Shown piece by piece: positions 6,359 to 14,272 of a stretch of 18,579 nucleotides of DNA. A program made the translations under genes and the position numbers. The first letter of the stretch is position 1. Each line of letters starts with the position of its first letter. The stretch spans positions 1-18,579 of the forward strand of contig CALAUK010000046.1 in assembly GCA_937892135.1 (NCBI GenBank), given 5' to 3'. Source of the DNA: an uncultured Clostridia bacterium (GTDB lineage Bacteria > Bacillota > Clostridia > UBA1381 > UMGS1253). Under the pieces are notes generated by a model. It made no database searches. It had not been told where the DNA came from and worked only from the letters and a program-made list of their open reading frames with translations.

Positions 6359-7768
6359 ATGGCTATAATTCCAAATAAAAATGAAATGCCTACAAGGGCG
6401 CCTGAAGTCAGGGCGCATGATTTTGAAGAAGTTGCTTTAGGTTATACCGAGGAGTTAGCAACAAAAGAGGCCGAAAGATGCCTTAACTGCAAAAATCAGC
6501 CTTGTGTTAAGGGTTGCCCCGTAAATGTTAATATTCCGGGCTTTATTGACTTGATTAAAAAAGGAGATTTTGAGGGGGCTTATCAGGAGATTTCAAAAAC
6601 GTCATCTCTTCCTGCGGTATGCGGCCGTGTTTGTCCTCAGGAAAATCAGTGTGAAAAGAATTGTACTTTAGGCGTAAAGTTTGAGCCTGTCGGAATTGGC
6701 AGACTTGAAAGATTTGTTGCTGACTGGCATAATGAAAATTCTTGTGCCGAGGCTAAAAAGCCTGATAAGAACGGGCATAAGGTGGCTGTTGTAGGTTCAG
6801 GGCCGTCAGGTCTTACCTGCGCAGGTGACTTAGCGAAAAAAGGCTATGATGTAACCATTTATGAAGCGCTTCATACAGCAGGCGGTGTTTTGGTTTACGG
6901 AATTCCTGAATTCCGTTTGCCGAAAAAAATTGTTGCAAAAGAAGTTAATACTCTAAAGTCTTTAGGCGTAAAAATCGAGACAAATGTTGTTATAGGAAAA
7001 ACACTTACGATTGATGAGCTGTTCTGCATGGGCTTTGAGGCTGTATTTATTGGCTCGGGAGCAGGACTTCCAAGCTTTATGGGAATTCCCGGAGAGTCTT
7101 TAAAAGGAGTTTATTCTGCTAATGAGTTTTTAACAAGAAGCAATCTTATGAAAGCTTACCTTGATAATTCTGCGACTCCTATTATGAAAGGCGGAAAGGT
7201 TTGTGTTGTAGGCGGCGGAAATGTTGCGATGGACGCTGCAAGAACTGCACTTAGACTAGGTGCAGAAAAGGTATATATTGTTTACCGCCGTTCTATGGAA
7301 GAGCTTCCGGCAAGAAAAGAAGAGGTCGAACATGCCGAGGAAGAGGGGATTATTTTCGAGCTCTTAAGAAACCCTGTTGAAATATTAGGATATAACAACC
7401 CTGATGACCCGAGAGATGTTAAAAACGGATTTGTAAGAGGTATGCGTCTTATTAAGATGGAACTAGGCGAGCCTGATGAAAAGGGCAGAAGAAGACCGGT
7501 TACAGTTCCCGGTTCAGAGTATGAGATAGAGGTGGATACCGTTATAATGTCAATAGGAACTTCGCCGAACCCATTGATTAAAGATACAACTGAGGGCCTT
7601 GAAGTAAACCAGAGAGGCGGAATTATTGTTAATGAAGAAGGGCTTACCTCCCGCGAGGCTTTGTATGCGGGCGGAGATGCCGTAACAGGCGCTGCAACAG
7701 TAATTTCGGCTATGGGTGCAGGAAAAACTGCCGCAAAAGCTATCGATGATTATATTATGAATAAATAA
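6359..7768 (+). CDS. nfnB: NfnB: ferredoxin:NADP+ oxidoreductase large subunit
   Basis: The large subunit of NfnAB, homologous to the glutamate synthase small chain (GltD). It carries the bifurcating FAD, the NADP(H) site and two [4Fe-4S] clusters, and couples reduced ferredoxin plus NADH to NADP+ reduction, reversibly. The 469 residues match the family. Cysteines are complete: C41-x2-C44-x4-C49-x3-C53 and C88-x3-C92-x5-C98-x3-C102. Two Rossmann motifs are seen: VAVVGSGPSGLTCA (about 141-154) for FAD and VCVVGGGNVAMDAARTA (about 281-297) for NADP. The PARKEEVEHAEEEGI segment is typical. A stand-alone gltD is unlikely, because nfnA is its direct neighbour and no glutamate synthase large chain is present. 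The RBS is GAGGGGGAG. Confidence 0.93.
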   Translation: MAIIPNKNEMPTRAPEVRAHDFEEVALGYTEELATKEAERCLNCKNQPCVKGCPVNVNIPGFIDLIKKGDFEGAYQEISKTSSLPAVCGRVCPQENQCEKNCTLGVKFEPVGIGRLERFVADWHNENSCAEAKKPDKNGHKVAVVGSGPSGLTCAGDLAKKGYDVTIYEALHTAGGVLVYGIPEFRLPKKIVAKEVNTLKSLGVKIETNVVIGKTLTIDELFCMGFEAVFIGSGAGLPSFMGIPGESLKGVYSANEFLTRSNLMKAYLDNSATPIMKGGKVCVVGGGNVAMDAARTALRLGAEKVYIVYRRSMEELPARKEEVEHAEEEGIIFELLRNPVEILGYNNPDDPRDVKNGFVRGMRLIKMELGEPDEKGRRRPVTVPGSEYEIEVDTVIMSIGTSPNPLIKDTTEGLEVNQRGGIIVNEEGLTSREALYAGGDAVTGAATVISAMGAGKTAAKAIDDYIMNK

Positions 7769-7799
7769 TAATTTAAATAAAAAACGGAGGAATGTAAAA

Positions 7800-8048
7800 A
7801 TGGTAAAAGTTAGTGTTTGTATTGGTAGCGCTTGCCGTAGGCGTGGCGCTAATGATGTTATGGCTTGTTTTGAAAAGTTAGTTGAGGAACTTTCTTTGCA
7901 GGATAAGGTAGAGATTGCTCCAAGCTTCTGCACGCTAAAATGTAACAGCACAAATGTTGTTGTAAGAGTAAATGATGAAAAATATGGTATCCTTTTGGAA
8001 GAGACGAAAGAGTTTTTTGAGAAAAATGTTCTGCCCCTTGTAAAATAA
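7800..8048 (+). CDS. Small thioredoxin-like [2Fe-2S] ferredoxin (NuoE/HymA-type)
   Basis: An 82-residue protein of the thioredoxin-fold [2Fe-2S] ferredoxin family, equal to the cluster-binding domain of NuoE/HymA/HydC subunits. All four ligands are seen in the family spacing: C7-x4-C12 and C44-x3-C48. It lacks the N-terminal helical domain of full NuoE. In clostridial hydrogenases and formate dehydrogenases such subunits pass electrons between NADH-binding and catalytic subunits; here no NuoF-type flavoprotein is adjacent. It follows nfnB by 31 bases with a good RBS (CGGAGG, 7785-7790) and precedes a terminator, so it probably belongs to the nfn transcript. It may be an electron carrier or an extra subunit for Nfn. 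The partner is unknown. Confidence 0.85.
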   Translation: MVKVSVCIGSACRRRGANDVMACFEKLVEELSLQDKVEIAPSFCTLKCNSTNVVVRVNDEKYGILLEETKEFFEKNVLPLVK

Positions 8049-8059
8049 TGCGTAAAATA

Positions 8060-8086
8060 AGCTGTGGCGCTGTGTGCGCCGCAGCT
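8060..8086 (+). terminator. Hairpin terminator of the nfn unit
   Basis: An 11-bp GC-rich stem (8060-8070 with 8076-8086, one T-G pair) with a TGTGT loop, 11 bases after the stop of the small ferredoxin gene. The following AATTTTAAATT is T-rich but not a clean run, so it may be a moderate terminator. Confidence 0.65.
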
Positions 8087-8196
8087 AATTTTAAATTGGC
8101 AAAATGTTAAAAATAAGGGTAAAATATAGGAAAAATTAATGTAAAAACCCTAAAACAAACAAAAAAGGGAAGAACTTTTGCAAAGATTGTTAAAAA

Positions 8197-8219
8197 AAAA
8201 TCAAAATTTTATTGATTTT
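8197..8219. promoter_or_regulatory. Inverted repeat over the -35 box: candidate operator
   Basis: AAAATCAA (8197-8204) and TTGATTTT (8212-8219) form an exact 8-bp inverted repeat with a 7-base gap. The right half contains the -35 box of the mdh-fumC-hdr promoter. A dimeric repressor bound here would block the promoter. It could also be coincidence in AT-rich DNA. Confidence 0.4.
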
Positions 8220-8240
8220 GCAGCTTTTGTGTGTTAAAAT
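8212..8240 (+). promoter_or_regulatory. Promoter of the mdh-fumC-hdr-flx-frd operon
   Basis: TTGATT (8212-8217), exactly 17 bases, then TAAAAT (8235-8240) preceded by TGT (extended -10). It is the only convincing promoter before the ten-kilobase gene run that starts at 8299. The leader of about 50 bases contains a small stem-loop, AAGCC-TTC-GGCTT (8266-8278). Confidence 0.7.
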
Positions 8241-8298
8241 TATCAACAAAAGATGCAAAAAATAAAAGCCTTCGGCTTAAAGAGAGAGGATGAAAATT

Positions 8299-9240
8299 AT
8301 GAACAAAATTACAATTATAGGAGCGGGCAGTGTTGGTTCAACTATCGCATACACATTAACCGTACTTGGAACAGCATCTGAAATTGTTTTGATTGATATT
8401 AACAACGAAAAAGCATTGGGAGAAGCGCTTGATATCCGCCAGGGAACTCCGTTCTGTAGTTCTGCTACAGTTTATGCGGGCTCATATGAAGATGCTAAAG
8501 GCTCAGACATTGTAGTTCTTGCTTCGGGTGTTGCAAGAAAGCCGGGTCAGACAAGACTTGACCTTGCTCAGACAAATGTTGACATAACAAAGAAGATTAT
8601 TCCTGAAATTACTCGTTATGCACCTGATGCAGTATATCTCATAGTTAGTAATCCGGTTGACATTTTAACATATACTTTCTGCAAGTATTCAGGTCTTCCG
8701 GAAAGCCAGATTATCGGTTCGGGAACACTTTTGGATACTGCAAGACTAAGAACCTGTATTGCTGAGTATTATTCAATAAATCAGCAGAATGTTCATGCGT
8801 ATGTGCTTGGTGAACACGGAGATTCTTCTTTCGTTCCGTGGTCTATTGCAAATGTTTCAAACATTCCGATTCTTGAGGGTCAGAGCTTTATCGTGGACGG
8901 TAAAAAGTGGCCTAAGATAAATTACAAGGAAGTTGAAGACTACGTTAAAGGCTCCGGTGGATTGGTTATAAGACAGAAGGGCGCAACTTTCTATGCTGTT
9001 GCAATAACAGTTTCTCATTTGTGCAAATGCATACTAAGCGGCATTAATACAACAATGACTGTTTCTACTATGCTTCACGGAGAGTATGGTGTTGATGATG
9101 TGTGCTTAAGCTTGTTAAACATTGTTAACAGCAAGGGCGTAGAAGGCAAGATGATGCTTCCTTTGACTGACGGAGAAATCAAAGCTTTGCATAACAGTGC
9201 AGACTGCTTAAAGTCTATTATAAACCAGATTAAGTTTTAA
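8299..9240 (+). CDS. mdh: LDH-family malate dehydrogenase (NAD+-dependent)
   Basis: An NAD-dependent 2-hydroxyacid dehydrogenase of the LDH/MDH superfamily, 313 residues. By overall sequence it is closest to L-lactate dehydrogenases (SGLPESQIIGSGTLLDTARLR, LGEHGDS), but the substrate-choosing residue before KPG is Arg (R80, in GVARKPGQTR) where LDH has Gln (GANQKPGETR). Arg there selects oxaloacetate/malate. Other key residues: GAGSVG dinucleotide motif (8-13), D33 (NAD over NADP), R86, D146, R149, catalytic H173. The start is ATG 8299 because the GAGAGAGG site abuts the ATG at 8290, leaving no spacing. The next gene, fumarase, uses its product malate. L-lactate dehydrogenase is the alternative and an automatic annotation would probably say so. 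Confidence 0.85.
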   Translation: MNKITIIGAGSVGSTIAYTLTVLGTASEIVLIDINNEKALGEALDIRQGTPFCSSATVYAGSYEDAKGSDIVVLASGVARKPGQTRLDLAQTNVDITKKIIPEITRYAPDAVYLIVSNPVDILTYTFCKYSGLPESQIIGSGTLLDTARLRTCIAEYYSINQQNVHAYVLGEHGDSSFVPWSIANVSNIPILEGQSFIVDGKKWPKINYKEVEDYVKGSGGLVIRQKGATFYAVAITVSHLCKCILSGINTTMTVSTMLHGEYGVDDVCLSLLNIVNSKGVEGKMMLPLTDGEIKALHNSADCLKSIINQIKF

Positions 9241-9254
9241 CGGGAGGAATAAAA

Positions 9255-10631
9255 ATGGATTACCGCATTGAGCATGACTCTATGGGAGAGGTTAAAGTTC
9301 CCGCTGACCGTCTTTGGGCGGCTCAGACTCAGAGAAGCCATGAGAATTTTGAAATAGGTGTAGATATTGAAACAATGCCAAAAGAGATTATTCACGCATT
9401 TGGCGTGCTTAAAAAAGCAGCTTCCTTGGCAAACGCTTCGCTTCGTCCTGAAAAAATGACTAAAGAAAAGTGCGAGGCAATATCTGCGGCATGCGATGAG
9501 ATAATGGAAGGAAAGCTATCCGGCCATTTTCCTCTTGTCGTTTGGCAGACAGGTTCAGGAACTCAGTCTAACATGAACGCAAACGAAGTTATTGCAAACA
9601 GAGGAAATGAGATTGCAGGCGAAAAAATTCTTCATCCTAACGATGATGTAAATATGAGCCAGTCTTCAAATGATACATTCCCGACTGCAATGCATATATC
9701 GGCAGTTTTAATGATTGAAGATAAGCTTATTCCTGCAGCGAACACTCTTATAGAAACATTTAAGAGACTTGAAAAAGAAAATGACGATATAGTAAAGAGC
9801 GGAAGAACACATCTTCAGGATGCAACTCCTATTAAGTTCAGCCAGGAGATAAGCGGCTGGAGATCAAGCCTTGAAAGAGATGTTGAGCTTTTAAAGCTTT
9901 CTGTTAAGCCTCTTTGCGAGTTGGCATTGGGCGGAACAGCAGTAGGAACAGGGCTTAATGCTCCTCGTGGATTTTCTGAGGCAGTGGCCGAGGAAGTTTC
10001 AAAAATAACAGGCAAAAGCTTTGTTACAGCTGAAAACAAGTTCCATGCGCTTACATCAAAAGATGAATTAGTTTTCGCTCACGGCGCAATAAAGGCGTTG
10101 GCTTGTGATATGTTAAAAATTGCAAACGACGTTCGTTGGCTTGCGAGCGGACCCCGTGATGGTCTTGGAGAGATTTTCATTCCTGAAAATGAACCCGGCT
10201 CTTCTATTATGCCCGGAAAAGTTAATCCTACTCAGTGCGAGGCTGTAACAATGGTTGCAGTTCAGGTTATGGGTAATGACGTAGCGGTAGGAATGGCAGC
10301 GTCTCAGGGTAACTTCGAGCTTAATGTATTTATGCCGGTTTGTATATATAATTTCCTGCAGTCAGCAAGACTTCTGTCTGAGGCGATTGTTTCATTTAAC
10401 AAAAACTGTGCAGTAGGAATAAAGGCAAATCGCGAAAAAATGGCGCATAATCTTCACAATTCACTTATGCTTGTGACAGCGCTAAATCCGTATATCGGAT
10501 ATGAAAATGCGGCAAAGACTGCAAAAAAAGCCTATAAAGAAAACATTTCTCTTAAAGAGGCATGTGTTGCACTTGGCTTTTTAACAGAAGAAAAATTCGA
10601 TGAAGTGTTCCATCCGGAACAGATGGTGTGA
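9255..10631 (+). CDS. fumC: Class II fumarate hydratase
   Basis: Fumarase C interconverts malate and fumarate without an iron-sulfur cluster; active as a cytoplasmic homotetramer. The 458 residues match the family. The fumarase/aspartase signature GSSIMPGKVNPTQ is at residues 315-327, and the TGSGTQSNMNANEV and SSNDTFPTAMH active-site blocks and the SGRTHLQDATP block are all intact. The 'NPTQCEA' form and the PRDGLGEI stretch fit fumarase rather than aspartase. It follows the malate dehydrogenase gene by 14 bases (RBS GGGAGGA) and precedes hdrB by 32 bases, so it supplies fumarate for the fumarate reductase-like genes at the operon's end. Confidence 0.95.
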   Translation: MDYRIEHDSMGEVKVPADRLWAAQTQRSHENFEIGVDIETMPKEIIHAFGVLKKAASLANASLRPEKMTKEKCEAISAACDEIMEGKLSGHFPLVVWQTGSGTQSNMNANEVIANRGNEIAGEKILHPNDDVNMSQSSNDTFPTAMHISAVLMIEDKLIPAANTLIETFKRLEKENDDIVKSGRTHLQDATPIKFSQEISGWRSSLERDVELLKLSVKPLCELALGGTAVGTGLNAPRGFSEAVAEEVSKITGKSFVTAENKFHALTSKDELVFAHGAIKALACDMLKIANDVRWLASGPRDGLGEIFIPENEPGSSIMPGKVNPTQCEAVTMVAVQVMGNDVAVGMAASQGNFELNVFMPVCIYNFLQSARLLSEAIVSFNKNCAVGIKANREKMAHNLHNSLMLVTALNPYIGYENAAKTAKKAYKENISLKEACVALGFLTEEKFDEVFHPEQMV

Positions 10632-10663
10632 TATATTAAAAATAACGGAAAGGGAGAAACGTT

Positions 10664-11461
10664 ATGAAGGTGAGTTATTATCCCGGTTGCACACTTAAGA
10701 CAAAGGCAAAAGACCTTGATAAATATGCAAGAGAATGTGCGCTTAAGTTAGGTGTGGAAACGGTAGAAATAGAAGACTGGCAGTGCTGTGGCGGATGCTT
10801 TACAACCTCTAATGATGAAATTGCAACAAAGCTTTCATCTGTAAGAGCGCTTGTGTCTGCCCGCGATGAAGGCAGAAAGCTTGTAACTGTTTGTTCTGCT
10901 TGCCACAATGTAATAAAGCAGACTAATCATCAGATAAAAAATGATTCAGATTTTGCATTCCGTGCAAATAACTACATGAAGCTTGAAACTCCTTATAATG
11001 GAGAAACAGAGGTTTTGCATTACCTTGAGCTTTTAAGAGATGTTATAGGCTTTGATGAGGTTAAAAAGCAGGTTGTTAAGCCTTTAGAGGGAAAAAAGAT
11101 TGCGCCTTACTATGGCTGTCTTCTTTTGCGTCCCGGCAAGGTTTTAAAGCTTGACGATCCGGAAAACCCCACAGTTATGGAAAATCTTATTCGCGCGCTT
11201 GGCGCAGAGGCAGTTGTTTCTTCTTACAGAAACGAGTGCTGCGGCGGTTATGTTGTGCTTGAGGATAAAGAATCTTCCGAAAAGAAGAGCCTTAGCATAG
11301 TAAACAATGCGAAAGCAAGCGGTGCGGATATGATAGTAACAGCGTGTCCCCTTTGCAAGTATAATCTTGAAAAAGCCGGAAGTGATATACCGGTTGTATA
11401 CTTTACTGAACTTCTCGCCGAGGCGTTTGGTTTAAAGGAGGGCGTAGAGGATGACAAATAA
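10664..11461 (+). CDS. hdrB: HdrB: heterodisulfide reductase-like subunit B
   Basis: The catalytic subunit of Hdr-type complexes; in methanogens it carries two non-cubane [4Fe-4S] clusters that reduce a disulfide. The 265 residues hold both full CCG (cysteine-rich) motifs: C9, C41-C42, C77-x2-C80 and C152, C192-C193, C228-x2-C231, so both clusters should form. The N-terminus KVSYYPGCTLKTKAKD is typical. Bacteria lack CoM-S-S-CoB, so the natural acceptor here is unknown; the operon points to electron transfer toward the FrdAB-like proteins, directly or through a small dithiol. The RBS is GGGAG; the stop overlaps hdrC by 11 bases. Confidence 0.93.
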   Translation: MKVSYYPGCTLKTKAKDLDKYARECALKLGVETVEIEDWQCCGGCFTTSNDEIATKLSSVRALVSARDEGRKLVTVCSACHNVIKQTNHQIKNDSDFAFRANNYMKLETPYNGETEVLHYLELLRDVIGFDEVKKQVVKPLEGKKIAPYYGCLLLRPGKVLKLDDPENPTVMENLIRALGAEAVVSSYRNECCGGYVVLEDKESSEKKSLSIVNNAKASGADMIVTACPLCKYNLEKAGSDIPVVYFTELLAEAFGLKEGVEDDK

Positions 11462-11837
11462 AGAGATTTGCATGGAGATTATCCGCATAAGCGGAGTTAA
11501 TCCCATAAAATGTATGAAATGCGGAAAATGTACAGGAAGCTGCCCGTCTTATGATGAGATGGAGTTTCATCCGCATCAGTTTGTAAGTATGATAAATGAT
11601 GGCGATGTAGCACCTTTATTGGAGTCCGAATCTGTGTATAAGTGCTTAAGCTGTTTTACTTGTATGGAGAGATGCCCTCGTGGTGTTGAACCCGCAAAGC
11701 TTATTGAAGCAGTAAGACTTATAAAGACAAGACCTCAGGGAGCTAACCATTTAAAATCGGATAGAATTCCCGAGCTTTTAGATGAGGCTATGCCGCAGCA
11801 GGCAATTGTAACTGCTATGCGTAAATATTCAAAGTAA
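11451..11837 (+). CDS. hdrC: HdrC: heterodisulfide reductase-like subunit C
   Basis: A small electron-transfer subunit with two [4Fe-4S] clusters that links HdrA to HdrB. The 128 residues are shorter than the roughly 180 of methanogen HdrC but usual for bacterial ones. Ligands: C21-x2-C24-x2-C27-x3-C31-P and C65-x2-C68-x2-C71-x3-C75-P. The ATG lies inside the end of hdrB (11-base overlap), so the two are translated together. hdrA follows after 15 bases with AAGGAGGGGGAG. Confidence 0.92.
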   Translation: MTNKEICMEIIRISGVNPIKCMKCGKCTGSCPSYDEMEFHPHQFVSMINDGDVAPLLESESVYKCLSCFTCMERCPRGVEPAKLIEAVRLIKTRPQGANHLKSDRIPELLDEAMPQQAIVTAMRKYSK

Positions 11838-11852
11838 GGAGGGGGAGAGATA

Positions 11853-13847
11853 ATGCAAAGAATTGGTGTATTTGTGTGTTGGTGCGGAAGCAATATCGCG
11901 CAGACAGTTGATGTTAAAGCTGTCAGCGAGGCGTTAAAAAGCGAGCAGGGCGTTGTTTTCTCCGCCGACTATCAGTATATGTGTTCCCAGGCGGGACAGG
12001 AAATGATAAAAGAAGCGATAAAAGAGCATTCGCTTACAGGCATCGTTGTGTGCTCATGTTCTCCTCGTATGCATGAGGCGACATTCAGAAAAACTGCCGA
12101 GAGTGCAGGAATAAACCCGTATATGGTTGAAATTGCAAACATTCGTGAGCAGTGTTCATGGGTTCATAAGGATATTGAAACAGGAACAGAAAAGGCAATC
12201 ATTTTAGGTAAGGCGGCTATTGCAAAGGTTAATTTAAATGCCCCCTTAACTCCCGGTGAAAGCCCTGTTACAAAAAGAGCTTTAGTTATCGGCGGCGGTA
12301 TTGCCGGAATTCAGACAGCTTTAGATATTGCTGATGCAGGCTTTGAGGTAGATATCGTTGAAAAGAATCCTACAATCGGCGGAAAAATGGCACAGATAGA
12401 TAAGACATTCCCCACTCTTGACTGTGCGGCGTGTATTTTAACACCCAAAATGGTTGATGTGGCTCAGAATGAAAAAATCAGAATTTTCTCATACAGCGAG
12501 GTAACAGAGGTTGGCGGTTTTGTTGGTAACTTCAATGTTAAGATAACAAAAAAAGCCCGCTATGTTGACGAGGTTAAGTGCACAGGCTGTGGTATTTGTA
12601 CAGAAAAGTGCCCTCAGAAGAAAGTTCCCAACGAATTTAACTTAGGTATGGATAACCGCCGTGCTGTTTATATTCCGTTTGCTCAGGCAGTGCCGAAGGT
12701 GGCAACTATTGATGCCGACTACTGTACTATGCTTAAAACAGGCAAGTGCGGTGTTTGTGCAAAGGTTTGCGGTGCAGGCGCAATAGATTATAATCAGAAA
12801 GATGAAATAATAGAAGAAAAATACGGTGCAATCGTTGTTGCAACAGGCTTTAATCCTATAAGCATGGATAAGTTTGATGAGTATGCGTACAATCAGTCTA
12901 AAGATGTTATCACTTCTTTGGAGTTTGAGCGTCTTACAAATGCGGCAGGCCCGACAGCGGGCAAGCTTCTTCGTCCGTCTGACGGAAAGCACCCTGAAAA
13001 GATTGTTTTTGTTCAGTGTGTCGGCTCAAGATGCGAGTCCTGCGCAGAAAAGGGTAAGGAATACTGCTCAAAGATTTGTTGTATGTATACAGCAAAGCAC
13101 GCGATGCTTACTCGTGATAAATATCCCGACACAGAGGTTTATGTGTTCTATATTGATGTAAGAACACCCGGTAAAAACTTTGACGAGTTTTACAGAAGAG
13201 CCGTTGAAGAATACGGAGTGCATTACATTAAGGGTATGGTTGGTAAGGTTATTCCCGAGGGCGATAAGCTTAAGGTAAGAGCGTCTGATTTGATAAACGG
13301 AAAGCAGATTAATATAGATGCTGACCTTGTTGTATTGGCGGCGGCAATAGAGCCTGACAAGTCTGCAAGACCTTTGGCAACAATGCTTACAGCAAGTATG
13401 GATACAAACGATTTCTTTACTGAGGCTCATCCGAAGCTTCGTCCTGTTGAAAGTCCGACAGCGGGCGTGTTCTTGTCAGGTGCCTGCCAGGGACCTAAGG
13501 ATATTCCCGAAACTGTTTCTCAGGCGGGAGCGGCGGCTTCTAAGGTTATAGGCCTTCTTTGTAAGGATAAGCTTTTGGGAAATCCCTGTATTGCTCATTC
13601 AGACGAAATGATGTGTAACGGCTGCTCAAGCTGTGAAAGGGTTTGTCCTTACGGTGCAATAACTTATACAGATAAAGAATTCCGTATGCCTGACAGAACA
13701 ACAAAGCTAAGAAGAATTGCAGTTGTTAATGAGGCAGTATGTCAGGGCTGTGGCGCTTGTACAGTTGCCTGCCCGTCAGGAGCTATGGACTTAAAGGGCT
13801 TTAAGAATAAACAGATTTTAGCGGAGGTGGATGCAATATGCAGATAA
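11853..13847 (+). CDS. hdrA: HdrA: flavin-based electron-bifurcating Hdr subunit A
   Basis: The bifurcating core of Hdr complexes. Its FAD splits an electron pair, one to ferredoxin at low potential and one to HdrBC at high potential. The 664 residues are full length. Order: N-terminal domain with VFVCWCGSN (C9, C11) and further Cys (VVCSCSPRMHEATFR) for an extra cluster; FAD-binding GGGIAG (147-152); the FPTLDCAACILTPK segment; an inserted ferredoxin domain (CTGCGICTEKCP from 243, then CTMLKTGKCGVCAKVCG); the thioredoxin-reductase-like remainder; a C-terminal ferredoxin domain (CNGCSSCERVCP from 588, CQGCGACTVACP from 630). All motifs are intact, so bifurcation is plausible. It overlaps mvhD by 10 bases. 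Confidence 0.95.
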   Translation: MQRIGVFVCWCGSNIAQTVDVKAVSEALKSEQGVVFSADYQYMCSQAGQEMIKEAIKEHSLTGIVVCSCSPRMHEATFRKTAESAGINPYMVEIANIREQCSWVHKDIETGTEKAIILGKAAIAKVNLNAPLTPGESPVTKRALVIGGGIAGIQTALDIADAGFEVDIVEKNPTIGGKMAQIDKTFPTLDCAACILTPKMVDVAQNEKIRIFSYSEVTEVGGFVGNFNVKITKKARYVDEVKCTGCGICTEKCPQKKVPNEFNLGMDNRRAVYIPFAQAVPKVATIDADYCTMLKTGKCGVCAKVCGAGAIDYNQKDEIIEEKYGAIVVATGFNPISMDKFDEYAYNQSKDVITSLEFERLTNAAGPTAGKLLRPSDGKHPEKIVFVQCVGSRCESCAEKGKEYCSKICCMYTAKHAMLTRDKYPDTEVYVFYIDVRTPGKNFDEFYRRAVEEYGVHYIKGMVGKVIPEGDKLKVRASDLINGKQINIDADLVVLAAAIEPDKSARPLATMLTASMDTNDFFTEAHPKLRPVESPTAGVFLSGACQGPKDIPETVSQAGAAASKVIGLLCKDKLLGNPCIAHSDEMMCNGCSSCERVCPYGAITYTDKEFRMPDRTTKLRRIAVVNEAVCQGCGACTVACPSGAMDLKGFKNKQILAEVDAICR

Positions 13848-14272
13848 AAGAACATAAACCACTTATTGTGGCATTTTGCTGTAACTGGTGTTCTTATGCG
13901 GGCGCTGACCTTGCAGGTAACAACCGACTTAATTATCCTGCCGATGTTAAAATTATCCGTGTTCCCTGTTCATGCAGAGTAAACCCGATGTTTATTTTAA
14001 GAGCGTTTCAGCGTGGTGCAGACGGCGTTATAATTTGCGGTTGTCATCCGGGAGACTGCCATTATACTTCAGGAAACTACTTCACAAGAAGAAGAATGGC
14101 TCTTCTTTTCTCAATGCTTGATTACCTTGGAATAGAAAGAGAGCGTACCCGTGTTGAGTGGGTATCAGCGGCAGAGGGCGCAAAATTTGCGCAGACTATG
14201 AATGAATTTGTAGAGGCCGTTACCGCTTTGGGCGAGAACAAAAGATTGGAGGATTTGAGATGCAAAAAATAA
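13838..14272 (+). CDS. mvhD: MvhD/FlxD-type [2Fe-2S] subunit
   Basis: The adaptor that carries electrons from a donor module into HdrA; in methanogens it links hydrogenase or formate dehydrogenase, in bacteria (as FlxD) the FlxABC NADH module. The 144 residues match the family ('hydrogenase iron-sulfur subunit'). Cysteine-rich blocks are seen: C14-C15-x2-C18, C44-x-C46 (PCSCRV), C67-x-C69 and C74 (ICGCHPGDCHY), then the conserved NYFTRRR. No [NiFe] hydrogenase or formate dehydrogenase catalytic subunit is in the operon, so the donor is most likely the flavoprotein encoded at 16266. It overlaps both neighbours (10 and 13 bases). Confidence 0.93.
   Translation: MQIKEHKPLIVAFCCNWCSYAGADLAGNNRLNYPADVKIIRVPCSCRVNPMFILRAFQRGADGVIICGCHPGDCHYTSGNYFTRRRMALLFSMLDYLGIERERTRVEWVSAAEGAKFAQTMNEFVEAVTALGENKRLEDLRCKK

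Noticed and set aside
6359..7768. Glutamate synthase small chain (gltD)
   Set aside because: The protein is homologous, but the adjacent nfnA-type subunit and lack of a large glutamate synthase chain point to NfnB.
8116..8151. AGGGT ... ACCCT pairing in the spacer before the malate dehydrogenase gene
   Set aside because: Five base pairs across a 26-base AT-rich loop is too weak to call a riboswitch or terminator.
8290..8298. ATG at 8290 as start of the malate dehydrogenase gene
   Set aside because: The GAGAGAGG sequence touches this ATG with no spacing; ATG 8299 has proper spacing and gives the standard N-terminus.
8299..9240. L-lactate dehydrogenase as the call
   Set aside because: Arg replaces the LDH-defining Gln before KPG, and fumarase is the next gene. 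LDH is kept only as an alternative.
12642..13430. Cysteine-rich open frames on the minus strand inside hdrA
   Set aside because: They lie opposite a complete HdrA with all motifs; their cysteines come from reverse-complement codons of the real gene, and no ribosome binding site or family likeness is seen.
13838..14272. Evidence of a [NiFe] hydrogenase operon from the MvhD-type gene
   Set aside because: No large or small hydrogenase subunit is present; the neighbouring FlxA-like flavoprotein supplies a better electron source.
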